From Lineus longissimus (lineage: Eukaryota > Nemertea > Pilidiophora > Heteronemertea > Lineidae): a stretch of DNA of 64,000 bases. This document shows positions 28,160 through 37,505 of the stretch, one piece after another. Position 1 is the first letter of the stretch, and each line of letters begins with the position of its first letter. Location of the stretch: the NCBI RefSeq assembly GCF_910592395.1, contig NC_088321.1:16680001-16744000 (forward strand), read 5' to 3'. The notes beneath the pieces are model-generated. The model did no database searches. It was not told the DNA's origin and saw only the letters and a program-made list of their open reading frames with translations. A program made the translations under genes and the position numbers.

Positions 28160-30250
28160 GAATAGCTAGATCCTCATCCAGTACATCTCACCTTTTTGAG
28201 AGAACAACTTACTATCTTTGAGACACCTTCAATAGCAAGCTCCTCATCCAGTACATCTCACCCTTTGGAGAGAACAACTTACAGTCTTTGAGACACCTTC
28301 AATAGCTAGCTCCTCATCCAGTACATCTCACCTTGGAGAGAACAACTTACTATCCTTGAGACACCTTCAACAGCTAGCTCCTCATCCAGTACATCTCACC
28401 CTTTGGAAAGAACAACTTACAGTCTTTGAGACACCTTGAATAGCTAGCTCCTCATCCAGTACATCTCACCCTTTGGAAAGAACAACTTACAGTCTTTGAG
28501 ACACCTTGAATAGCTAGCTCCTCATCCAGTACATCTCACCTTTTGGAAAGAACAACTTACTGTCTTTGAGACACCTTCAATAGCAAGCTCCTCATCAAGT
28601 ACATCTCACCCTTTAGAGAGAACATCCTACAGTCTTTGAGACACCTTCAATAGCTAGCTCCTCATCCAGTACATCTCACCCTTTGGAAAGAACAACTTAC
28701 TATCTTTGAGACACTTTCAATAGCTAGCTCCTCATCCAGTACATATCACCCTTTGGAGAGAACAACTTACTATCTTTGAGACACCTTCAATAGCTAGCTC
28801 CTCATCCAGTACATATCATCCTTTGGAGAGAACAACTTACTATCTTTGAGACGCCTTGAATAGCTAGCTCCTCATCCAGTACATCTCACCCTTTGGAGAG
28901 AACAACTTACTATCTTTGAGACGCCTTGAATAGCTAGCTCCTCATCCAGTACATCTCACCCTTTGGACAGAACAACTTACTATCTTTAAAACGCCTTGAA
29001 TAGCTAGCTCCTCATCCAGTACATCTCACCCTTTGGAGAGAACAACTTACTATCTTTGAGAAGCCTTGAATAGCTAGCTCCTCATCCAATACATCTCACC
29101 CTTTGTAGAGAACATCCCACTGTCTTTGATACACCTTCAATAGCTAGCTCCTCATCCAGTACATCTCACCGTTTGAAGAGAACATCCTACTGTCCTTGAT
29201 ACACCTTGAATAGCTAGATCCTCATCCAGTACATCTCACCCTTTTGAGAGAACAACTTACTATCTTTGAGACACCTTCAATAGCAAGCTCCTCATCCAGT
29301 ACATCTCACCCTTTGGAGAGAACAACTTACAGTCTTTGAGACACCTTCAATAGCAAGCTCCTCATCCAGTACATCTCACCTTGGAGAGAACAACTTACTA
29401 TCCTTGAGACACCTTCAACAGCTAGCTCCTCATCCAGTACATCTCACCCTTTGGAAAGAACAACTTACAGTCTTTGAGACACCTTGAATAGCTAGCTCCT
29501 CATCCAGTACATCTCACCCTTTGGAAAGAACAACTTACAGTCTTTGAGACACCTTGAATAGCTAGCTCCTCATCCAGTACATCTCACCCTTTGGAAAGAA
29601 CAACTTACAGTCTTTGAGACACCTTCAATAGCAAGCTCCTCATCCAGTACATCTCACCCTTTGGAGAGAACATCCTACAGTCTTTGAGACACCTTCAATA
29701 GCTAGCTCCTCATCCAGTACATCTCACCCTTTGGAAAGAACAACTTACTATCTTTGAGACACTTTCAATAGCTAGCTCCTCATCCAGTACATATCACCCT
29801 TTGGAGAGAACAACTTACTATCTTTGAGACACCTTCAATAGCTAGCTCCTCATCCAGTACATATCATCCTTTGGAGAGAACAACTTACTATCTTTGAGAC
29901 GCTTTGAATAGGAAGCTCCTCATCCAGTACATCTCACCCTTTGGAGAGAACAACTTACTATCTTTGAGACGCCTTGAATAGCTAGCTCCTCATCCAGTAC
30001 ATCTCACCCTTTGGACAGAACAACTTACTATCTTTGAGACGCCTTGAATAGCTAGCTCCTCATCCAGTACATCTCACCCTTTGGAGAGAACAACTTACTA
30101 TCTTTGAGACGCCTTGAATAGCTAGCTCCTCATCCAATACATCTCACCCTTTGTAGAGAACAACTTACTATCTTTGAGACGCCTTGAATAGCTAGCTCCT
30201 CATCCAGTAGATCTCACCCTTTGGAGAGAACAACTTACTATCTTTGAGAC
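28160..30250 (+). repeat. About 1048-bp duplication inside satellite A
   Basis: The GCTAGATCCTC unit is near 28165 and 29214, the shortened CTCACCTTGGAGAG unit near 28327 and 29375, and TACATATCA units follow in both copies (28740 and 28810; 29788 and 29858). The offset of 1048-1049 bp is 15 units less one or two bases. Both copies contain a cluster of GAGACGCC units, which carry the only common CpG in satellite A. Confidence 0.8.
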
Positions 30251-30730
30251 ACCTTCAATAGCTAGCTCCTCATCCAGTACATCTCACTCTTTGGAGAGAG
30301 CAACTTATTATCTTTGAGACATCTTCAATAGCTAGCTCCTCATCCAGTACATCTCACTCTTTGGAGAGAACAACTAACTATCTTTGAGACACCTTCAATA
30401 GCAAGCTCCTCATCCAGTACATCTCACCCTTTGGAGAGAACAACTTACTATCCTTGAGACACCTTCAACAGCTAGCTCCTCATCCAGTACATCTCACCCT
30501 TTGAAAAGAACAACCTACTGTCTTTTATACACCTTGAATAGCAAGCTCCTCATCCAGTACATCTCACCCTTTGGAGAGAACAACTTACTATCTTTGAGGC
30601 ACCTTCAATAGCTAGCTCCTTATCCAGTACATCTCACCCTTTGGAGAGAACAAGAACTATCTTTGAGACACCTTCAATAGCTAGCTCCTCTTCCAGTACA
30701 TCTCACCCTTTGGAGAGAACAACTTACTAT

Positions 30731-30739
30731 CTTTGAGAC
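30731..30739 (+). other. Paralogous empty site for the foldback insertion
   Basis: The satellite context here (CTCCTCTTCCAG upstream, then CTTTGAGAC, then ACCTTCAATAGCTAGCTCC and CTTATCCA) matches the left flank of the foldback element (31529-31576) joined to its right flank (from 32490). The nine-base site is present once here and twice around the element. The distances are 837 bp to the left target copy and 1750 bp to the right one; their difference is 913, which is 904 bp of element plus nine bases. The only mismatch in the site is C for A at its first base. Confidence 0.85.
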
Positions 30740-31567
30740 ACCTTCAATAGCTAGCTCCTTATCCACTACATCTCACCCTTTGGAGAGAACAACTTACTAT
30801 CTTTGAGACACCTTCAACAGCTAGCTCCTCATCCAGTACATCTCACCCTTTGGAGAGAACAACTTACTATCTTTGAGACACCTTCAACAGCTAGCTCCTC
30901 ATCCAGTACATCTCACCCTTTGGAGAGAACAACTTACTATCTTTGAGACACCTTCAATAGCTAGCTGCTGCTCCAGTACATCTCACCCTTTGGAGAGAAC
31001 AACTTACTATCTTTGAGACACCTTCAACAGCTAGCTCCTCATCCAGTACATCTCACCCTTTGGAGAGAACAAGAACTATCTTTGAGACACCTTCAATAGC
31101 TAGCTCCTCATCCAGTACATCTCACTCTTTGGAGAAAACAACTTACTATCTTTGAGACACCTTCAAAAGCAAGCTCCTCATCCAGTACATCTCACCCTTT
31201 GGAGAGAACAACTTACTATCCTTGAGACACCTTCAACAGCTAGCTCCTCATCCAGTACATCTCACCCTTTGAAAAGAACAACCTACTGTCATTTATACAC
31301 CTTGAATAGCAAGCTCCTCATCCAGTACATCTCACCCTTTGGAGAGAACAACTTACTATCTTTGAGACACCTTCAATAGCTAGCTCCTTATCCAGTACAT
31401 CTCACCGTTTGGAGAGAACAAGAACTATCTTTGAGACACGTTCAATAGCTAGCTCCTCATCCAGTACATCTCACCCTTTGGAGAGAACAAGAACTATCTT
31501 TGAGACACCTTCAATAGCTAGCTCCTCTTCCAGTATATCTCACCCTTTGGAGAGAACAACTTACTAT

Positions 31568-31576
31568 ATTTGAGAC
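31568..31576 (+). repeat. Target-site duplication, left copy
   Basis: ATTTGAGAC directly precedes the foldback element. It lies in a satellite A unit that normally reads CTTTGAGAC. The shared A at its first position on both sides of the element argues for a true duplication rather than chance use of the same satellite motif. Confidence 0.88.
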
Positions 31577-31789
31577 GGTTACAGGAAAATTCGTCCCCGG
31601 ATAATTCGTCCCCGGAAAATTCGTCCCCGCAAATTCGTCCCCGGATAATTCGTCCCCAAGGAAAATTCGTCCCCGGAAAATTCGTCCCCGAGGATAATTC
31701 GTCCCCGAGGATAATTCGTCCCCGGAAAATTTGTCCCCGAGGATAATTCGTCCCTGGAAAGTTCGTCCCCGAGGATAATTCATCCCCAG
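31577..31789 (-). repeat. Foldback left arm minisatellite
   Basis: About 13 short units built on AATTCGTCCCCGG, separated by AA, AT or AGGATA spacers, giving periods of about 13 to 17 bp. It is the inverted partner of 32204-32480. Drifted units include GAAAATTTGTCCCC near 31725 and a final CATCCCC. A minus-strand open frame across the arm (31511-31783) only reflects the short repeat and is not a gene. Confidence 0.88.
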
Positions 31790-31800
31790 AATATTTTACA

Positions 31801-32201
31801 AAGTTGAAAGTTTCTGACTTTACTTTCTAAGACTCTTTAGTCTTGTCGAATGGACTGTAGTAATAACTACTACTTTCGATTTTTCTCATTCAGTGTAACA
31901 CCTCTCTTTACTACCATACTAGCTAGTTACCTATCCCACTATTTTTATAGTAGGTAGAAGTAGGCAGGCAAAATATTTTATTGAAGAATTTAGAGCTTTT
32001 TTTTCATTCTGACCAGTAAAAATACTTATTTGAAGAAAAAAAAAATTACTTCGCCTGCCTTCCTCTACCTACTATGAAAAGAGTGGAGTAGGTAACTAGC
32101 TAGTAGGGTAGTAAAGCGAGATATAATGAATGAGAAAAGTCGAAAGTAGTAAGTAGTACATGTAGTTATTACTAGAAAGTAATGTCAGAAACTTTCAACT
32201 T
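31801..32201. repeat. Foldback inner inverted repeat and loop
   Basis: AAGTTGAAAGTTTCTGAC at 31801-31818 is matched exactly in inverse at 32184-32201. Further inward, TAGCTAGTTACCTA near 31920 pairs with TAGGTAACTAGCTA near 32089, and TAGGCAGGC near 31961 pairs with GCCTGCCT near 32053, so the stem extends to about 31970 and 32052. The unpaired centre is A/T-rich, with an eight-T run near 31998 and a ten-base or longer A run near 32035. Mismatches in the stem show the arms have drifted. No conserved coding frame is seen. Confidence 0.85.
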
Positions 32202-32203
32202 TT

Positions 32204-32480
32204 GGGGACGAATTATCTTCGAGGACGAATTTCCCAGGGACAAATTATCCTAGGGCACATATTTTCCGGGGACGAAATATTCCTCTGGGACGAATTTTCC
32301 AGGGACGAATTATCCTCGGGGACGAATTCTCCAGGGACGAATTATCCTCAGGGACGAATTATCCGGGGACGAATTTTCCTCGGGGACGAATTTTCCGGGG
32401 ACGAAGTTTCCTAGGGGACGAATTTTCCGGGGACGAGTTTTCCGGGGACGAATTTTCCGGGGACGAATTTTCCTAGAGCC
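32204..32480 (+). repeat. Foldback right arm minisatellite
   Basis: About 17 units of GGGGACGAATTTTCC (15 bp) or the same with a two-base TC or TA spacer (17 bp). It is longer than the left arm by about four units. The outermost units are the most uniform and the innermost the most diverged (GGGCACATATTTTCC near 32255). The open frame at 32202-32414 is a by-product of the repeat. Confidence 0.88.
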
Positions 32481-32489
32481 ATTTGAGAC
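32481..32489 (+). repeat. Target-site duplication, right copy
   Basis: ATTTGAGAC directly follows the foldback element, identical to 31568-31576, and leads straight into ACCTTCAATAGCTAGCTCC of the satellite monomer. Confidence 0.88.
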
Positions 32490-32959
32490 ACCTTCAATAG
32501 CTAGCTCCTTATCCAGTACATCTCAACCTTTGGAGAGAACAACTTACTATCTTTGAGACACCTTCAACAGCTAGCTCCTCATCAAGTACATCTCACCCTT
32601 TGGAGAGAACAACTTACTATCTTTGAGACACCTTCAACAGCTAGCTCCTCATCCAGTACATCTCACCCTTTGGAGAGAACAACTTACTATCTTTGAGACA
32701 CCTTCAATAGCTAGCTGCTGCTCCAGTACATCTCACCCTTTGGAGAGAACAACTTACTATCTTTGAGACACCTTCAACAGCTAGCTCCTCATCCAGTACA
32801 TCTCACCCTTTGGAGAGAACAAAAACTATCTTTGAGACACCTTCAATAGGTAGCTCCTCATCCAGTACATCTCATCCTTTGGAGAGAACAACTTACTATC
32901 TTTGAGACACCTTCAATAGCTAGCTCCTTATCCAGTACATCTCACCCTTTGAAGAGAAC

Positions 32960-34380
32960 ATCCTACAGTCTTTGAGACACCTTGTATAGCAAGCTCCTCA
33001 TCCAGTACATCTCACCCTTTGAAGAGAACAACCTATTGTATTTGAGACACCTTGAATAGCTAGCTCCTCATCCAGTACATTTCATTCTTTCATGAGAACA
33101 TCTTACTGTCTTTGATACACCTTGAATAGCAAGCTCCTCATCCAGTACATCTCATCCTTTGAAGAGAACAACCTACTGTTTTTGATACACCTTGAATAGC
33201 AAGCTCCTCATCCAGTACATCTTATCCTTTGAAGAGAACATCCTATTGTCTTTGAGACACCTTGAATAGCTAGCTCCTAATCCAGTACATCTCACCCGTT
33301 GAAGAGAACAACCTATTGTCTTTGAGACACCTTGAATAGCTAGCTCCTCATCCAGTACATCTCACCCGTTGAAGAGAACATCCTATTGTCTTTGAGACAC
33401 CTTGAATAGCTAGCTCCTCATCCAGTACATCTCACCCGTTGAAGAGAACAACCTATTGTCTTTGAGACACCTTGAATAGCTAGCTCCTCATCCAGTACAT
33501 CTCATCCTTTCATGAGAACATCTTACTGTCTTTGATACACCTTGAATAGCTAGATCCTCATCCAGTACATTTCATTTTTTCATGAGAACATCTTACTGTC
33601 TTTGATACACCTTGAATAGCTAGCTCCTCATCCAGTACATTTCATTCTTTCATGAGAACATCTTACTGTCTTTGATACACCTTCAATTGCTACCTCCTTA
33701 TCCAGTACATCTCACCCTTTGAAGAGAACAACCTATTGTCTTTGAGACACCTTGAATAGGTAGCTCCTTATCCAGTACATCTCACCCTTTGGAGAGAACA
33801 ACTTACTATCTTTGAGACACCTTCAACAGCTAGCTCCTCATCCAGTACATCTCACCCTTTGGAGAGAACAACTTACTATCTTTGAGACACCTTCAATAGC
33901 TAGCTCCTGATCCAGTACATCTCACCCTTTGGAGAGAACAACTTACTATCTTTGAGACACCTTCAACAGCTAGCTCCTCATCAAGTACATCTCACCCTTT
34001 GGAGAGAACAACTTACTATCTGTGAGACACCTTCAATAGCTAGCTCCTTATCCAGTACATCTCACCCTTTGAAGAGAACATCCTACAGTCTTTGAGACAC
34101 CTTGTATAGCAAGCTCCTCATCCAGTACATCTCACCCGTTGAAGAGAACAACCTATTGTCTTTGAGACAACTTGAATAGCTAGCTCCTCATGCAGTACAT
34201 TTCATTCTTTCATGAGAACATCTTACTGTCTTTGATACACCTTGAATAGCAAGCTCCTCATCCAGTACATCTCATCCTTTGAAGAGAACAACCTACTGTT
34301 TTTGATTCACCTTGAATAGCAAGCTCCTCATCCAGTACATCTTATCCTTTGAAGAGAACAACCTATTGTCTTTGATACAC
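32960..34380 (+). repeat. 1120-bp (16-monomer) recurrence in satellite A
   Basis: The GACACCTTGTATAGCAAGC unit is at 32975 and 34095, 1120 bp apart. In both places it is followed by a TTCTTTCATGAGAACATC unit and then by CTACTGTTTTTGAT and CATCTTATCC units. The TTGTATAG unit appears a third time near 35769, also followed by a CATGAGAAC unit. Confidence 0.75.
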
Positions 34381-36894
34381 CTTGAATAGCTAGCTCCTCA
34401 CCCAGTACATCTCACCCTTTGAAGAGAACAACTTACTATCTTTGAGACACCTTGAATAGCTAGCTCCTTATCCAGTACATCTCACAATTTGAAGAGAACA
34501 ACCTATTGTCTTTGAGACACATTGAATAGCTAGCTCCTTATCCAGTACATCTCACCCTTTGGAGAGAACAACTTACTATCTTTGAGACGCCTTGAATAGC
34601 TAGCTCTTCATCCAGTACATCTCACCCTTTGGAGAGAACAACTTACTATCTTTGAGACGCCTTGAATAGCTAGCTCCTCATCCAGTACATCTCACCCTTT
34701 GGAGAGAACAACTTACTATCTTTGAGACGCCTTGAATAGCTAGCTCCTCATCCAGTACATCTCACCCTTTTGAAAGACTTACTATCCTTGAGACACCTTC
34801 AATAGCTAGCTCCTCATCCAGTACATCTCACTCTTTGGAGAGAACAACTTACTATCTTTGAGACACCTTCAATAGCAAGCTCCTCATCCAGTACATCTCA
34901 CCCTTTGGAGAGAACAACTTACTATCCTTGAGACACCTTCAACAGCTAGCTCCTCATCCAGTACATCTCACCCTTTGGAGAGAACAACTTACTATCTTTG
35001 AGACACCTTCAATAGCAAGCTCCTCATCCAGTACATCTCACCCTTTGGAGAGAACAACTTACTATCTTTGAGACACCTTGAATAACTAGCTCCTTATCCA
35101 GTACAACTCACCCTTTGGAGAGAACAAGAACTATCTTTGAGACACCTTCAATAGCAAGCTCCTCATCCAGTACATCTCACTCTTTGGAGAGAACAACTTA
35201 CTATCTTTGAGACACCTTCAATAGCAAGCTCCTCATCCAGTACATCTCACCCTTTGGAGAAAACAACTTACTATCCTTGAGATACCTTCAACAGCTAGCT
35301 CCTCATCCAGTACATCTCACCCTTTGAAAAGAACAACCTACTGTCTTTTATACACCTGGAATAGCAAGCGCCTCATCCAGTACATCTCACCCTTTGGAGA
35401 GAACAACTTACTATCTTTGAGACACCTTGAATAACTAGCTCCTTATCCAGTACAACTCACCCTTTGGAGAGAACAAGAACTATCTTTGAGACACCTTCAA
35501 TAGCTAACTCCTCATCCAGTACATCTCACCCTTTGGAGAGAACAACTTACTATTGTTGAGACACCTTCAATAGCTAGCTCCTGATCCAGTACATCTCACC
35601 CTTTGGAGAGAACAACTTACTATCTTTGAGACACCTTCAATAGCTAGCTCCTCATCCAGTACATCTCACCCTTTGGAGAGAACAACTTACTATCTTTGAG
35701 ACACCTTCAATAGCTAGCTCCTTATCCAGTACATCTCATCCTTTGAAGAGAACATCCTACAGTCTTTGAGACACCTTGTATAGCAAGCTCCTCATCCAGT
35801 ACATTTCATTCTTTCATGAGAACGTCTTACTGTCTTTGATACACCTTGAATAGCAAGCTCCTCATCAAGTACATCTCACCCTTTGAAGAGAACAACCTAC
35901 TGTCTTTGATACACCTTGAATAGCAAGCTCCTTATCCAGTACATCTCACCCTTTGATGAGAACAACCTACTGTCTTTGATACACCTTGAATAGCAAGCTC
36001 CTCATCCAGTACATCTCACCCTTTGAAGAGAACAACCTACTGTCTTTGATACACCTTGAATAGCTAACTCCTCATCCAGTGCATCTCATCCTTTGAAGAG
36101 AACATCCTACTGTCTTTGATACACCTTCAATAGCTACCTCCTCATCCAGTACATCTCACCCTTTGAAGAGAACAACCTATTGTCTTTGAGACACCTTGAA
36201 TAGCTAGCTCCTTATACAGTACATCTCACCATTTGAAGAGACAACCTATTGTCTTTGAGACACCTTGAATAGCGAGCTCCTTATCCAGTACATCTCACCA
36301 TTTGAAGAGAACAACCTATTGTCTTTGAGACACCTTGAATAGCTAGCCCCTTATCCAGTACATCTAACCATTTGAAGAGAACAAATTACTATCATTGAGA
36401 CACCTTGAATAGCTAGCTCCTTATGCAGTACATCTCACCATTTTAAGAGAACAACCTATAGTCTTTGAGACACCTTGAATAGCTAGCTCCTTATCCAGTA
36501 CATCTCACCATTTGAAGAGAACAACCTATTGTCTTTTTGACACCTTGAATAGCTAGCTCCTTATCCAGCATCTCACCATTTGAAGAGAACAACCTATTAT
36601 CTTTGAGACACCTTGAATAGCTAGCTCTTCATGCAGTACATCTCACCCTTTGAAGAGAACATCCCACTGTCTTTGATACACCTTCAATAGCTACCTCCTC
36701 ATCCAGTACATCTCACTCTTTGAAGAGAACAACCTATTGTCTTTGAGACACCTTGAATAGCTAGCTCCTTATCCAGTATATCTCACAATTTGAAGAGAAC
36801 AACCTACTGTCTTTGAGACACCTTGAATAGCTAGCCCCTCATCCAGTACATCTCACCCTTTGAAGAGAACTTCCTACTGTCTTTGAGACACCTT

Positions 36895-37150
36895 GAATAG
36901 CAAGCTCTTCATCCAGTACATCTCACCCTTTGAAGAGAACATCCTACTGTCTTTGATACACCTTGAATAGCAAGCTCTTCATCCAGTACATCTCATCCTT
37001 TGAAGAGAACATCCTACTGTCTTTGATACACCTTGAATAGCAAGCTCTTCATCCAGTACATCTCATCCTTTGAAGAGAACATCCTACTGTCTTTGATACA
37101 CCTTGAATAGCAAGCTCTTCATCCAGTACATCTCATCCTTTGAAGAGAAC
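36895..37150 (+). repeat. Locally uniform run of one satellite A variant
   Basis: Consecutive monomers near 36901, 36971, 37041 and 37111 share CAAGCTCTTCATCCAGTACA, and three of them share CTCATCCTTTGAAGAG with CATCCTACTGTC. Neighbouring units are mixed, so this looks like a recent single-unit amplification. A two-unit copy follows: TTGAAGAGCTAGCTCTTCATG is near 37173 and 37313, 140 bp apart. Confidence 0.7.
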
Positions 37151-37501
37151 AACTTACTACATTTGAGACACCTTGAAGAGCTAGCTCTTCATGCAGTACA
37201 TCTCACCCTTTGAAGAGAATATCCTACTGTCTTTGATGCACCTTGAATAGCTAGCTCCTCATCCAATACATCTCACCCTTTGAAGAGAGCAACTTACTAT
37301 ATTTGAGACACCTTGAAGAGCTAGCTCTTCATGCAGTACATCTCACCCTTTGAAGAGAACATCCTACTGTCTTTGATACACCGTGAATAGCTAGCTCCTC
37401 ATCCAGTACATCTCACTCTTTGAAGAGAACAACCTATTGTCTCCCAGACACCTTCAATAGCAAACTCCTAATCCAGTACATCTCACCCTTTGAAGAGAAC
37501 A

Positions 37502-37505
37502 TCCG
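37502..37505. other. Satellite A / satellite B junction
   Basis: The last satellite A monomer reads GAAGAGAACATCC, then GCCTGAACGATGGAAG of satellite B starts. The bases TCC at 37502-37504 fit both monomers (A: ACATCCTACTG; B: TCTCCGCCTG), so the exact break is ambiguous by about three bases. There is no transposon end, target duplication or unique sequence at the join. Confidence 0.9.

Larger units (their letters stand above)
1..31576 (+). repeat. Satellite A, 70-bp tandem repeat (left segment)
   Basis: Head-to-tail 70-bp monomers fill this stretch, about 450 copies with no unique sequence between them. Starting at GAATAGCTAGCTCCTCATCC, the monomer continues through AGTACATCTCACCCTTTGGA and GAGAACAACTTACTATCTTT to GAGACACCTT; the phase can be checked at 601, 671 and 741. 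Consensus GC is about 43%, with about twice as many C as G on +, and the consensus has no CpG. Recurrent variants define subfamilies: GAATAG or CAATAG or CAACAG; GCTAGC, GCAAGC, GGAAGC or CCTACC; TTTGGAGAG or TTTGAAAAG or TTTGAAGAG; ACAACTTACTATC or ACATCCTACTGTC. Because 70 is not a multiple of 3, each unit shifts the reading frame, so open frames stay under 80 codons. The array continues beyond the left window edge. No gene, promoter or RNA gene is visible in it. Confidence 0.98.
31577..32480. mobile_element. Foldback (long inverted repeat) DNA transposon, non-autonomous
   Basis: A 904-bp unique segment interrupts the satellite without changing its phase or orientation. The ends are inverted copies: the left end reads GGTTACAGGAAAATTCGTCC, and the right end on the minus strand begins GGCTCTAGGAAAATTCGTCC. 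The outer arms are minisatellites built on AATTCGTCCCC on the left and GGGGACGAATT on the right. Inside them, 31801-31970 and 32052-32201 are a second, less perfect inverted pair around a loop of about 80 bp. The flanks carry a 9-bp duplication. No transposase frame is present, so the element must have been moved by proteins encoded elsewhere. A 9-bp target duplication is known for Mutator-like elements and for Drosophila FB foldback elements; the superfamily here is not determined. Confidence 0.9.
32481..37504 (+). repeat. Satellite A, 70-bp tandem repeat (right segment, up to the junction)
   Basis: The same 70-bp monomer resumes in the same orientation and phase after the foldback element. 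About 72 units follow. They are more varied than those in the first 25 kb: TTTGAAGAGAACAACC units, TTCTTTCATGAGAACATC units (33081, 33513, 33580, 33641, 34201, 35811), CTCACCCGTTGAAG units near 33300-33440, and units with small deletions (34771, 36240, 36568). The last monomer is cut at 37504 inside GAGAACATCC, where satellite B begins. No gene is visible. Confidence 0.97.

Noticed and set aside
1852-31379. Open frames of 67-78 codons in satellite A (for example 1852-2079, 2739-2975, 20934-21170)
   Set aside because: They read the same 70-bp monomer in three successive frames and recur with the repeat. They have no independent start, context or conserved product.
31511-32414. Small open frames on - (31511-31783) and + (32202-32414) in the foldback arms
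   Set aside because: Both are translations of the 15-17-bp arm units (Gly/Asp/Glu/Arg-rich strings) and lie in the two inverted arms. This is a composition effect, not a gene or a transposase.
31577-32480. Retrotransposon or LTR fragment
   Set aside because: The ends are inverted, not direct. There is no poly-A tail, primer-binding site or reverse-transcriptase frame, and the target duplication is 9 bp.
1-37504. CRISPR-like direct repeats
   Set aside because: The monomers are contiguous, with no unique spacers of constant length; every base belongs to the repeat, and no cas-like gene is present.
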